In this document: positions 1 through 7,831 of the stretch, one piece after another
Position numbering within the stretch: position 1 is the first letter of the stretch
Layout of the letters: each line of letters begins with the position of its first letter
NCBI GenBank assembly: GCA_963677825.2
Contig: CAXXEF010000001.1
Coordinates: 2,660,818-2,724,817 of the forward strand
Direction: 5' to 3'
DNA length: 64,000 nucleotides
Source: Sporobacter sp963677825
GTDB lineage: Bacteria > Bacillota > Clostridia > Oscillospirales > Oscillospiraceae
Made by a program: the position numbers and the translations under genes
Notes under the pieces: generated by a model
What the model was told of the DNA's origin: nothing
The model's database searches: none
The model's input: only the letters and a program-made list of their open reading frames with translations

Positions 1-803
1 TTCACTCCGGTGCCCGCGTCATTGACCGTGATGATAAAACGGTCATTGGTTTTTTTAACAGCAACGGTAATCTCGCCGCCTGCAGGTGTGTTGGCGAGGC
101 TATTGGACAACAGATTGAGCAGCAGCTTGTCGATCATCGAGTGGTCGGCATATACGAATAAGCTGTCAAGTGCAGAGTCGAATTTAATTGTAACACCACG
201 TTCGGCAACAAAATGTTGCGTTGTGTTCGCGATGCCGGAGATGGCTGCAATCAGGTCGAACATCGTGCGGTTTAAGGTCTTATTGCCGGATGTTTTCTCG
301 CCAATGCTGACGACATTATTTGTCACGCGCAGAATATTATAGTAGCTGTGATAGATCATAGACGCGTATCGGGTCAGTTTTGGGTCGTCTTGCTGCTCGA
401 TGTGCGAGAGCATTAGCTCGGTAGTCATTTTTAGAATTGACAAATGGTTTTTCAGCTCAAGGCTGAATGATGAGAAGAAATTCGACATATCTTCGATGCC
501 GTCTGTGTCGGCCGGTGTGATCGTGAAGACGCGGTACGATCCATCAACAGTGACCTGCACGTTGACATTGAGGCCGCCGAGCTTCATCTCACCGGCGAAG
601 CGCTCTGCGTCGTACCGAAGATATTGTGCGGGAAAAATATCTTCAGGCGCTACTTTGTCAAGATCAGGGATCATCTTAGCAGCCGCTTCATTATAAAAAA
701 AGATCTGTCCATCCTTCAATGCGACAACCGCATCGTTGAGACTGTCGTACATCTTGATAAAATGACTTAACAAATCGCCGTCACTCCTTGCTTTGCCTGC
801 CAT
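1..803 (-). CDS. Sensor histidine kinase, 3' part cut off by the window edge
   Basis: A frame read on the minus strand from the ATG at 801-803 stays open to the left edge (about 267 codons). It has a short PAS-like N-terminal part, then an H-box (ELKNHLSILKMTTELM) with the likely phosphorylated His near residue 130, and an N-box (LLNLLSNSLANT) near residue 240, the start of the HATPase domain. These are the hallmarks of the HisKA/HATPase family, which autophosphorylates and passes phosphate to a response regulator. No membrane segment is visible, so it should be cytosolic. The G-boxes lie outside the window. It diverges from gap, and no clear ribosome site precedes the ATG, so the start could be elsewhere. 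Its partner regulator is not in view. Confidence 0.8.
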   Translation of the reverse strand, partial: MAGKARSDGDLLSHFIKMYDSLNDAVVALKDGQIFFYNEAAAKMIPDLDKVAPEDIFPAQYLRYDAERFAGEMKLGGLNVNVQVTVDGSYRVFTITPADTDGIEDMSNFFSSFSLELKNHLSILKMTTELMLSHIEQQDDPKLTRYASMIYHSYYNILRVTNNVVSIGEKTSGNKTLNRTMFDLIAAISGIANTTQHFVAERGVTIKFDSALDSLFVYADHSMIDKLLLNLLSNSLANTPAGGEITVAVKKTNDRFIITVNDAGTGV

Positions 804-994
804 TATATTTATAAAATCAATCTGAAATCATACGAGCAAAAAAATGACAATGCAACTATTTAGACGTGATTTTTCCACAAGTGTTCCGATCGTAAGTATT
901 TCTCATAATATCAAAAATAAAAAAATTCTACAATAGTTTTCGTCGTAATTTGTCGGTTAATGGCGGGAAAGGTCTTTTATTCTTGACGCGGAAT

Positions 995-1003
995 TGGTAT
1001 AAT
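995..1003 (+). promoter_or_regulatory. Extended -10 promoter for gap
   Basis: TGGTATAAT lies 40 bases before the gap start codon. It is an extended -10 element; the only TTGAC-like hexamer (983-988) is just 9 bp away, too close to act as its -35. The rest of the 240-bp gap between the kinase and gap is AT-rich and shows no gene. Confidence 0.5.
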
Positions 1004-1042
1004 CAGGCCGTACAAGATACATATTGACAACGGAGGTATACT

Positions 1043-2050
1043 ATGAGCATTCAAATCGGTATTACGGGCTTCGGGCGGATCGGCCGCCTTGTCCTTCGCG
1101 CGAGCCTCGATCATCCCAATATCGAGGTTACTGGCATCAACTCTACCGTCGCGCCCGATTACATGGCTTATATGCTGAAGTACGACACCATGCACGGACG
1201 GCTTCAACATGATGTTACATACAGCAACGGCAACCTGGTGATCGACGGGCGCGAGATCCCGACGTTTTCGGACCGCGACCCGGAAAAAATCCCGTGGGAA
1301 AGTGTTGGGGTAGAATATCTCGTCGACTCGACGGGGCAGTTCAAATCGATCGACAAGGCGCAGGCGCATCTGCGCGCCGGTGCGAAAAAAGTTGTTGTGA
1401 CGGCGCCGTCGAAGGATATCCCGATGTTTGTTACCGGCGTCAACACCGATACATACGATCCGTCGATGACGATCGTCTCGAACGCGTCGTGCACGACGAA
1501 CTGTCTGGCCCCGATTGCTAAAATAGTCAACGATAATTTCGGCATCGCATCAGGCCTGATGACGACGGTGCACTCGACGACCGCGTCGCAGAAAACAGTC
1601 GACGGCAAGTCACTTAAAGACTGGCGGCTCGGCCGCGGCGCCGCACAAAATATTATCCCGACGTCGACCGGCGCGGCGCTCGCCGTCACGAAGGTCATCC
1701 CCGCACTTGAAGGGCGCCTGACCGGTATGGCGATGCGCGTGCCGACGCTAGACGTATCCGTCGTTGACCTGACGGTCAACCTCGAAAAAGCGGCGAAGTA
1801 CGACGATGTCTGCGCGGCGATCAAGCTCGCCGCCGATACCGACCTCAAAGGCATCATCGCCTACACCGACGAGCCGGTTGTCTCATCGGATTTCCTTGGC
1901 GACGCGCACATCTCGATCTTTGACGCGGCCGCCGGCATCCAGCTGACCGACACGTTCATGAAGCTCATTTCCTGGTACGATAACGAGTGGGGCTATTCCT
2001 CCAAGGTGCTCAGCCTCGTCGAGCATATGTATAAGGTTGACCACCAATAA
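1043..2050 (+). CDS. gap: Glyceraldehyde-3-phosphate dehydrogenase
   Basis: This is a 335-residue, full-length type I GAPDH. It oxidatively phosphorylates glyceraldehyde-3-phosphate to 1,3-bisphosphoglycerate with NAD+ in glycolysis, in the cytosol. The N-terminal Rossmann motif (GITGFGRIGRLVLRA) and the catalytic-Cys loop (SNASCTTNCLAPIAK, near residue 150) are intact, as is the C-terminal WYDNEWGYSSK. GGAGG sits 7 bases before the ATG. It stands alone: the usual pgk/tpi neighbours are absent, and a strong terminator follows. Confidence 0.97.
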   Translation: MSIQIGITGFGRIGRLVLRASLDHPNIEVTGINSTVAPDYMAYMLKYDTMHGRLQHDVTYSNGNLVIDGREIPTFSDRDPEKIPWESVGVEYLVDSTGQFKSIDKAQAHLRAGAKKVVVTAPSKDIPMFVTGVNTDTYDPSMTIVSNASCTTNCLAPIAKIVNDNFGIASGLMTTVHSTTASQKTVDGKSLKDWRLGRGAAQNIIPTSTGAALAVTKVIPALEGRLTGMAMRVPTLDVSVVDLTVNLEKAAKYDDVCAAIKLAADTDLKGIIAYTDEPVVSSDFLGDAHISIFDAAAGIQLTDTFMKLISWYDNEWGYSSKVLSLVEHMYKVDHQ

Positions 2051-2104
2051 ATTCGAAACGATGCCGGTCCGGCATTGTTTGATGCGAAACTTAATAAACG
2101 GAGA

Positions 2105-2134
2105 AAAGAGCGCCCCGATCGGGGCGCTCTTTTT
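2105..2134 (+). terminator. Rho-independent terminator after gap
   Basis: A GC-rich perfect stem (AGAGCGCCCC / GGGGCGCTCT) runs into five T residues, 55 bases after the gap stop codon. Confidence 0.85.
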
Positions 2135-2256
2135 AGCCTCGCAGAGTTCTGCTACACACGGCGGAACAAATGCCATTCGTCATTTCCGGGGACAAGTGCC
2201 TCGGAAATGACACTTTTCAAGGTGGATGCGGTGGAGCAGACGTCTTGCGGTTTATT

Positions 2257-2283
2257 GCTTTAAGAGCCGTTGGCTCTTAAAGC
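2257..2283 (-). terminator. Hairpin between convergent gap and MBL genes
   Basis: Twelve-base arms (GCTTTAAGAGCC / GGCTCTTAAAGC) with a 3-base loop lie 8 bases after the MBL stop codon. No run of T follows on either strand, so termination is only likely. Confidence 0.45.
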
Positions 2284-2290
2284 AGCTGTT

Positions 2291-3166
2291 TTACTCGCCC
2301 TTGGTCGGATCGACGCCGTCGTCGCGCCAGTTCCAGTCGCGCCCGCCTTTGAAGACGGTCGCGTTCATCTCGTTGGAAAGCATGACGAGATTGGCCGTCG
2401 GGAAGCGGTGACACATCTCCAGGAAGAAGTTGCCGGCGTCCTTCGTCGTTTCAAGCACTTCTTCTGTTGCATGCAGATACGCGCGCGTAAAATCGACCGA
2501 GCGATTGTCAAACAGCTGGCCGGGCTTGGCGTGGCCAGGGATGATGACGTCGGGCTTGAGGCTCTCGATCAGGTCGAGGTCTTCCAGCCACTTTTGGCGC
2601 TCGTCTTTAGAGACTTCGCACGTGAACGGATGCGACTCGGAGAAGAGAATGTCGCTGCCGTAGACGGTTTTAATCGAGGGGATCCAGACAAGGGAGTTGT
2701 ACTTCACGTCGCCCATGCGCTCAGGGATGACTTCAATACGCTCGCCTTCCAGCATGATGACATTGTCGGGCACAGGCTCGAGCTGAACGCTCTTGGTGCA
2801 CACGTTCATCTTGCCGATGACTTCCGTCCAGTGGTCGATCTTGTCGTAGAACTGGGTGTTGATCATGTCGTAGCAATCGGCGGGCGCGTAGCACTTGACG
2901 CCAGGGAACTGCTCGGCGATGTACGCTGTGCCGAAGTAATGGTCGGGGTGCGAATGCGTGACGAAAATCGCCTTGAGCTCGCGGCCGAGCTCACAGATCT
3001 CGGCGCAGACGCGATACGCGTTCGAGCGCGTCCACTGCGTGTCGATGACGACGGCGTCTTCCTTGCCGTAAACGATCACGGATGCGACGGAGAATCCGCT
3101 CTCCGGCGCGAAGAATACTTTTAATCCGAGCTTGCCTTCGCCGAACTCGATCGTCCTTACTTCCAT
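2291..3166 (-). CDS. MBL-fold metallo-hydrolase
   Basis: A 291-residue metallo-beta-lactamase superfamily protein. The zinc motif THSHPDHYFG gives His71, His73, Asp75 and His76; Asp172 (YGSDILF) and His212 (IPGHAKPG) complete a two-metal site. It has no signal peptide, so it should be cytosolic. The fold covers lactamases, thiolesterases, glyoxalases and others; the overall layout resembles the lactamase-like hydrolases, but the substrate cannot be read from sequence. GGAGGT precedes the ATG. Its 5' leader is the left edge of a 1.16-kb tandem repeat that also carries the CPBP genes, so part of its upstream region occurs twice. Confidence 0.85.
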   Translation of the reverse strand: MEVRTIEFGEGKLGLKVFFAPESGFSVASVIVYGKEDAVVIDTQWTRSNAYRVCAEICELGRELKAIFVTHSHPDHYFGTAYIAEQFPGVKCYAPADCYDMINTQFYDKIDHWTEVIGKMNVCTKSVQLEPVPDNVIMLEGERIEVIPERMGDVKYNSLVWIPSIKTVYGSDILFSESHPFTCEVSKDERQKWLEDLDLIESLKPDVIIPGHAKPGQLFDNRSVDFTRAYLHATEEVLETTKDAGNFFLEMCHRFPTANLVMLSNEMNATVFKGGRDWNWRDDGVDPTKGE

Positions 3167-3362
3167 GTGTAGACCTCCATATGTGTGTTATGTTTCGGAT
3201 ATGCGCTTTATGATAAGCTATTATACCAATGCAGGGCGGCAACTTCAATAACAATCGGCACAAAGTAGCAGGGGCGATGTTGTGATGACTGAAAAATGAG
3301 AAGGAAATTATTGTAATAGGACGAACTTTGTGGTAATTTATAGTAATCAAGGGGGTGCTGAT

Positions 3363-4202
3363 ATGGACAACAGCTCGGCCATACATAACCAGACAGATAA
3401 AAACCATAATCGTGTGACACTGATACTCATCTTATTGCTATTGGCTTTACGCTTGCCGTTTCTGACAGGAATAATCGTCTTTTTCCATGAGGCGTCGTTA
3501 TGGGCTGTGCCGATTTTTGAAAACGGCACGTATCTGATAACCGCCGTGCTTATCTGGTGGGAAAGAAAGAGGCTCGAGCAGTTTCATATCGGTTATATTG
3601 CGCTGGGCATTATCATCTTGATACCGTTTGTTTATTCAATAGTGTTTTATTTTTATGACCCATTCGGCACTATTGATCGTTTTGGTTACCCGCTTTTCCG
3701 GATGATCGTCGCGGGTTTACTGTTGGTTGCGCTGATTGTTCAGCGGCCTGTACTGAAAAAAGTGACGATGAAGTCGGTCCTGTGGATCATTATTGCGATA
3801 GCTGTCGGCATTGTTATCGGGTCATTGATTGGGTATGTCTATTCGCGGCTTGAACCCAGAGCAGGCAGCATGAGTTATACATTCCCGCAGATGGTAACAA
3901 TGTTTATTAGGCAGTTATTCTATGCGGCAGTAAATGAAGAACCGCTGTTCAGAGGCTTCTTATGGGGTTACCTAATGCTTAAAGGCTGGAAGAATCTTTG
4001 GATTCTACTGTTTCAAGCCGGTTTGTTTATGGTCGGACATAGCTACTATATTACGCTAAACTTGGGATTTTTCATTGGTGCTTTTATTGCTGCTTGCATT
4101 TTCGGTATTGTTGCATGGAAATCGCGTTCTATTGCCGGCAGCATGGTGACGCACGGTTTATTCAATTCGGTTAGTGACATTGTAATGAGCTTAGGATTGT
4201 GA
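3363..4202 (+). CDS. CPBP family intramembrane metalloprotease, copy 1
   Basis: A 279-residue protein with about eight hydrophobic segments. It carries the CPBP (CAAX protease / bacteriocin-processing, Abi) motifs: EExxxR in NEEPLFRGF near residue 192, a membrane His in FMVGHSYY near 226, and a final His in SIAGSMVTHG near 266. The family are membrane proteases; bacterial members serve in bacteriocin immunity or signal processing, but the substrate here is unknown. GGGGGTG precedes the ATG; the frame could open 33 bases earlier, without a site. Copy 2 follows directly in tandem. Confidence 0.85.
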   Translation: MDNSSAIHNQTDKNHNRVTLILILLLLALRLPFLTGIIVFFHEASLWAVPIFENGTYLITAVLIWWERKRLEQFHIGYIALGIIILIPFVYSIVFYFYDPFGTIDRFGYPLFRMIVAGLLLVALIVQRPVLKKVTMKSVLWIIIAIAVGIVIGSLIGYVYSRLEPRAGSMSYTFPQMVTMFIRQLFYAAVNEEPLFRGFLWGYLMLKGWKNLWILLFQAGLFMVGHSYYITLNLGFFIGAFIAACIFGIVAWKSRSIAGSMVTHGLFNSVSDIVMSLGL

Positions 4203-4221
4203 TTCAAAACGCACCACATTC

Positions 4222-4249
4222 AAAACCGGCGCCTTAGGCGCCGGTTTTA
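4222..4249 (+). terminator. Terminator after CPBP copy 1
   Basis: AAAACCGGCGCC / GGCGCCGGTTTT stem with a short loop. It can serve the CPBP gene and the opposing sigG fragment. A near-identical hairpin follows copy 2. Confidence 0.8.
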
Positions 4250-4251
4250 TT

Positions 4252-4333
4252 ATAGATTCTTCTTAATCTGATTGATCGCGTTTTTCTCGAGCCGCGACAC
4301 CTGAGCCTGTGAGATGCCGACCTCGCCGGCGAC
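4252..4333 (-). pseudogene. Duplicated 3' end of sigG
   Basis: These 82 bases match the last 26 codons of sigG at 5408-5490 and encode the same HTH tail (ISQAQVSRLEKNAINQIKKNL). The fragment ends at the repeat junction and has no start. It shows the duplicated block once included the sigG terminus. Confidence 0.9.
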
Positions 4334-4522
4334 CTCCATATGTGTGTTATGTTTCGGATATACGCTTTATGATAAGCTATTATTCCAATGCAGAGCGGCA
4401 ACTTCAATAACAATCGGCACAAAGTAGCGGGGGCGATGTTGTAATGATTGAGAAAATGAGAAGGGAATTATTGTAATAGAATAAACATTATGGTATTTTA
4501 TAGTGATCATGGGGGTGCTGAT

Positions 4523-5362
4523 ATGGACAACAGCTCGGCCATACTTAACCAGACAGATAAAAACCATAATCGTATGACACTGATACTCATCTTATTGCTA
4601 TTGGCTTTACGCCTGCCGTTTATGACAGTAATAGGCGTCTTTTTCTATGAGGCGTCGTTGTGGGTTATGCCGATTTTTGAAAACGGCACGTATCTGATAA
4701 CTGCCGTGCTGATCTGGTGGGAAAGAAAGAGGCTCGAGCAGTTTCATATCGGCTACATTGCACTGGGCATTATCATCTTGATCCCGTTCGTTTATTCGAT
4801 CCTGTTTCATTTTTATGACCCATACGGCACTATTGATCGTCTCGGTTACCCGCTTTTCCGGATGATTGTCGCGGGTTTACTGTTGGTTACGCTGATTGTC
4901 CAGCGGCCTGTACTGAAAAAAGTGACGATGAAGTCGGTCCTGTGGATCATTATTGCGATAGCTGTCGGCATTGTTATCGGGTCATTGATGGGGTATGTCT
5001 ATTCGCGGCTTATGCCATCAGAAGGCAGCATGACGCATACATTCCCGCAGATGGTTTCGCGGTTCATCAGGCAGTTATTCTATGCGGCAGTAAATGAAGA
5101 ACCGCTGTTCAGAGGCTTCTTATGGGGTTACCTAATGCTTAAAGGCTGGAAGAATCTTTGGATTCTATTATTTCAAGCCGGTTTGTTTATGATCGGACAC
5201 AGCTACTATATTACGCAGAACCCGGGATCTTTAATTGGTGTTTTTATTGCTGCTTGCATTCTCGGTATAATTGCGTGGAAATCGCGGTCCATTGCCGGCA
5301 GCATGGTGACGCACGGCTTAGTCAATTCGGTTAGTGTTATTGTGCAGAGTCTAGGACTGTGA
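4523..5362 (+). CDS. CPBP family intramembrane metalloprotease, copy 2
   Basis: A 279-residue paralog of the gene at 3363, near identical but with scattered substitutions (for example FLTGIIV to FMTVIGV near residue 35, and EPRAGSMSY to MPSEGSMTH near 165). All three CPBP motifs (NEEPLFRGF, MIGHSYY, SMVTHG) are kept, so both copies look functional. The same GGGGGTG site precedes its ATG. It converges on sigG. Confidence 0.85.
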   Translation: MDNSSAILNQTDKNHNRMTLILILLLLALRLPFMTVIGVFFYEASLWVMPIFENGTYLITAVLIWWERKRLEQFHIGYIALGIIILIPFVYSILFHFYDPYGTIDRLGYPLFRMIVAGLLLVTLIVQRPVLKKVTMKSVLWIIIAIAVGIVIGSLMGYVYSRLMPSEGSMTHTFPQMVSRFIRQLFYAAVNEEPLFRGFLWGYLMLKGWKNLWILLFQAGLFMIGHSYYITQNPGSLIGVFIAACILGIIAWKSRSIAGSMVTHGLVNSVSVIVQSLGL

Positions 5363-5377
5363 CTGTAAAGCACCACG

Positions 5378-5406
5378 TAAAAACCGGCGCCCAAGGCGCC
5401 GGTTTT
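5378..5406. terminator. Bidirectional terminator between CPBP copy 2 and sigG
   Basis: AAAACCGGCGCC / GGCGCCGGTTTT-type stem lies between convergent stop codons. It has A/T runs on both sides, so it can act in both directions. Confidence 0.8.
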
Positions 5407-5407
5407 G

Positions 5408-6178
5408 TTATAAATTCTTCTTAATCTGATTGATCGCGTTTTTCTCGAGCCGCGACACCTGCGCCTGTGAGATGCCGACCTCGCCGGCAACCTCCATCTG
5501 CGTCTTGCCGTAGAAGAAGCGCAGGGCGAGGATGTGCTTTTCGCGGTCGCTCAGGCGGCTGATCGCGTCGCCGAGGGCAATCTGCTCGAGCCAGTTTTCG
5601 TCGGTGTTTTTCGTGTCGCTGACCTGATCCATCACGCAGATGCTCTCGCCGCCGTCGGTGTACAGCGGCTCGTAGAGCGATACGGGGTCGGAGATCGAGT
5701 CAAGCGCGAAGACGACGTCTTCACGCTTGATCCCAAGCGCTTTGGCAATCTCGTCGACGGATGGCTCGTGCTGCGTGTCGTTTGTGAGCTTTTCCTTCAT
5801 CTGCAGCGCTTTATACGCCGTGTCGCGCATGCTGCGGCTGACGCGTATGGCGCTGTTGTCGCGCAGATACCGCCGGATCTCGCCGATGATCATCGGCACG
5901 CCGTAAGTGGAAAAGCGTACGTTCAGCGTTGTATCAAAGTTGTCGATGGCTTTCATCAGCCCGATGCAGCCGACCTGGAACAAGTCGTCCACATTTTCGC
6001 CGCGGTTAACGAATTTCTGGATTACCGATAATACCAAGCGCAGGTTGCCTGCGATGAGCTCTTCGCGGGCTTTTTTGTCGCCTGTTTTACTGCGTTTTAA
6101 CAGTTCGGTCGTCTCGTCATTTTTCAAGACCTTGAGTTTGGCTGTATTGACACCGCAAATCTCGACCTTGCCTGCCAA
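5408..6178 (-). CDS. sigG: RNA polymerase sporulation sigma factor SigG
   Basis: A 256-residue sigma-70 factor that directs late forespore gene expression. The N-terminus (KVEICGVNTAKLKVL) is the SigG signature. Region 2 (DLFQVGCIGLMKAIDNFD), region 3, and a region 4 HTH ending in SQAQVSRLEKNA are all intact. I chose the TTG at 6176-6178: AGGGAGG lies 8 bases upstream and the family begins just before KVEICG; the frame opens 8 codons earlier without a ribosome site. The usual neighbours (spoIIGA-sigE) are absent. Its 3' end is duplicated at 4252-4333. Confidence 0.93.
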   Translation of the reverse strand: MAGKVEICGVNTAKLKVLKNDETTELLKRSKTGDKKAREELIAGNLRLVLSVIQKFVNRGENVDDLFQVGCIGLMKAIDNFDTTLNVRFSTYGVPMIIGEIRRYLRDNSAIRVSRSMRDTAYKALQMKEKLTNDTQHEPSVDEIAKALGIKREDVVFALDSISDPVSLYEPLYTDGGESICVMDQVSDTKNTDENWLEQIALGDAISRLSDREKHILALRFFYGKTQMEVAGEVGISQAQVSRLEKNAINQIKKNL

Positions 6179-6357
6179 CGGATCTACCTCCCTGTTTGGC
6201 AAATATGCCGTGCAAGGTCAGTATTTCCGCGGGGAGTGCTTTTAATACTTTTTTGGAAAAGACGCGGCAGGCGCTTTAATAGGTGTATATTTTATGAAAT
6301 ACGGTACATACTGTTAGTTTGACCGACAGCGGATCGACAGGGTTAGTTGATATAAAA

Positions 6358-6385
6358 GCGGCACGGGCTTTCTGCCCGTGCCGCA
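6358..6385 (-). terminator. Terminator of the lipoprotein gene at 6411
   Basis: GCGGCACGGGC / GCCCGTGCCGC stem followed by TTTT on the minus strand, 25 bases after the stop codon. Confidence 0.85.
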
Positions 6386-6410
6386 AGTCTAGTTGTTGAT
6401 TAAATTGAGA

Positions 6411-7373
6411 TCAGCTGCAGATGACCGTATAGGATATAACTGTTGTGTAACCGTCGGCAGAGCCGTCTCCAATGCTCACGGTGTATTGGCAATTATTGAT
6501 TTCTCCCATAAGCATCTGACTCATGATAGACTGGAAAGTGCCGCCATGAGACGTCAGATATTGTTCGAGCTGAGTGCTGATCGTCTCTGCGACAGTATCG
6601 ACGGCGTCGTTCATGCCGTAGACGATAATATAAGCCGTACCCTCGTCACCCATGCTTTGCTTGCTGGCACCAAGGATGGTGCTGTTGTCGAGTCCAATCA
6701 GGGGGACATCGTCGTGTGGATAACCTTCCGGGACGCTGGATTCGCTCAGTGTATCCCAGTTGAGATCAGAATCGGTATTGTTGGCGGGGTCTTCCGGCTG
6801 ATCGTTTACAGCGGGCTGATTATTGCCAGTTCCCGGATTTACCGGGATAGAAACAAAGACGATGCCGGTACCATCCTTGTTTACCCAGAAGTCAACGTCT
6901 ACGTTGAATATCGCATCATCCGTTTCAAAAACAAACTTCTCAAATTCGTATGAAATATAGCTGTCGGCGTCACTGGTGCCAGTCATTTCATATGGATCAC
7001 TAACCATATCAAAGCCGGCTCTTTCAAGATCTGCAGCATAGTTTTCCGCCGCGTTCGCGTCGGCATTGGAAAAACTGACTTGGTAATCATTATACTGGAT
7101 GCCGTCATAAACGTCTGCCTCTTGCATAGCGCTTTGTATTTTGCCGTATGAGAACTCAGGAACAGAATTAAGCTCCGACGGCCAATCCTTGCCGAAAGGA
7201 ACAGAACCGCTCGAAGGATCGTTTTCGCCTCCGTTATTCATAATGGTTCCGTTGTTGCTGGCAGTGCTTTGTTGTCCTTGCTGAGAGTTGGCGTTGCCGA
7301 ATGGAAGAAGGCCGCAGGAAGTAAGACACATGAGCAGAAATACAATTACTAGTAGTGTAACTAATTTTCGCAT
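6411..7373 (-). CDS. Lipoprotein of unknown function
   Basis: A 320-residue protein. It opens with a lipoprotein signal (MRKLVTLLVIVFLLMCLTSC, lipidation Cys at 20), so it should be anchored outside the membrane. A low-complexity Asn/Ser/Gly linker follows, then two regions of mixed secondary structure. A second polar linker (near residues 150-180) separates them. I recognise no domain. AAAGGAG precedes the ATG at 7371-7373; an open stretch further upstream lacks a site. It ends at a strong terminator and is probably a single-gene unit. Confidence 0.75.
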   Translation of the reverse strand: MRKLVTLLVIVFLLMCLTSCGLLPFGNANSQQGQQSTASNNGTIMNNGGENDPSSGSVPFGKDWPSELNSVPEFSYGKIQSAMQEADVYDGIQYNDYQVSFSNADANAAENYAADLERAGFDMVSDPYEMTGTSDADSYISYEFEKFVFETDDAIFNVDVDFWVNKDGTGIVFVSIPVNPGTGNNQPAVNDQPEDPANNTDSDLNWDTLSESSVPEGYPHDDVPLIGLDNSTILGASKQSMGDEGTAYIIVYGMNDAVDTVAETISTQLEQYLTSHGGTFQSIMSQMLMGEINNCQYTVSIGDGSADGYTTVISYTVICS

Positions 7374-7575
7374 GATAATCTCCTTTCTCTTCATAGGACC
7401 TGGGTAATTAAGCATAGGCGTCCGATAGCCAGTTAAACAGTACAATGAATTATAGCATATTTTACCACAGGGGGAAAGGAGAATGTATAAACTAGGTGTT
7501 TCAGGGAGTTATTCCCTGATTCGGCGAGGACATACTGAAAGTGTTTGTCGAGGAAGAATTATTTAGCGCTGGCGC

Positions 7576-7819
7576 TTACGCTGGAATTTGCCGACCTGTA
7601 TGGTCGATCGTATACTCGCCCTGAAGCAGAAGCTCCGATACGGGTACGATGTCATACCCGTCGGCGATGAGGTACTCGATGATCGCCGGCAGCGCCTCGG
7701 GCGTGTGTAGCGCCGCGTTGTGAAACAACACGATGCTGCCTGGCTGAACCTTGCTCGTCACACGCTTTGTGATCTCCGAGCCGGACAGATCTTTCCAGTC
7801 CAGGCTGTCAACATCCCAT
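7576..7819 (-). pseudogene. pdaB: PdaB-like polysaccharide deacetylase, 3' part (split by the prophage)
   Basis: The last 80 codons of a NodB-type polysaccharide deacetylase, beginning at WDVDSLDWKDLSG and including the C-terminal motif SIVLFHNA. The 5' part lies 30 kb away at 37848-38395. Joining both through the shared 12 bp restores one frame (QWDVDSLDW) with no lost residue. PdaB-type proteins act in spore cortex formation, so the intact gene would be a sporulation gene. As it stands, this half has no start and should not be expressed as a deacetylase. Confidence 0.85.
7808..7819. repeat. attL core of the prophage
   Basis: TCAACATCCCAT occurs here and at 37848-37859. The host deacetylase frame crosses both copies, and the serine recombinase stop codon lies 12 bases inside. 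This is the layout expected for serine-integrase attachment sites. Confidence 0.85.
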
Positions 7820-7831
7820 GCAAAAATAAAG

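Larger units (their letters stand above)
3173..5490. repeat. Tandem duplication of about 1.16 kb: CPBP gene plus sigG 3' end
   Basis: Two head-to-tail units, 3173-4331 and 4332-about 5490, each contain the MBL-side leader, a CPBP gene, a terminator and the 3' end of sigG. The units differ at scattered bases, including several amino acid changes, so the duplication is not recent. The junction falls where the MBL leader (ACCTCCATATGTGT) and an internal sigG sequence (ACCTCCATCTGCGT) resemble each other, which suggests a microhomology event. Confidence 0.9.

Noticed and set aside
983..1003. TTGACG/TATAAT promoter before gap
   Set aside because: The spacer would be only 9 bases. Only the extended -10 was kept.
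2270..3124. Rightward 284-codon frame over the MBL gene
   Set aside because: It is the shadow of the MBL gene, whose zinc motifs and ribosome site are clear on the minus strand.
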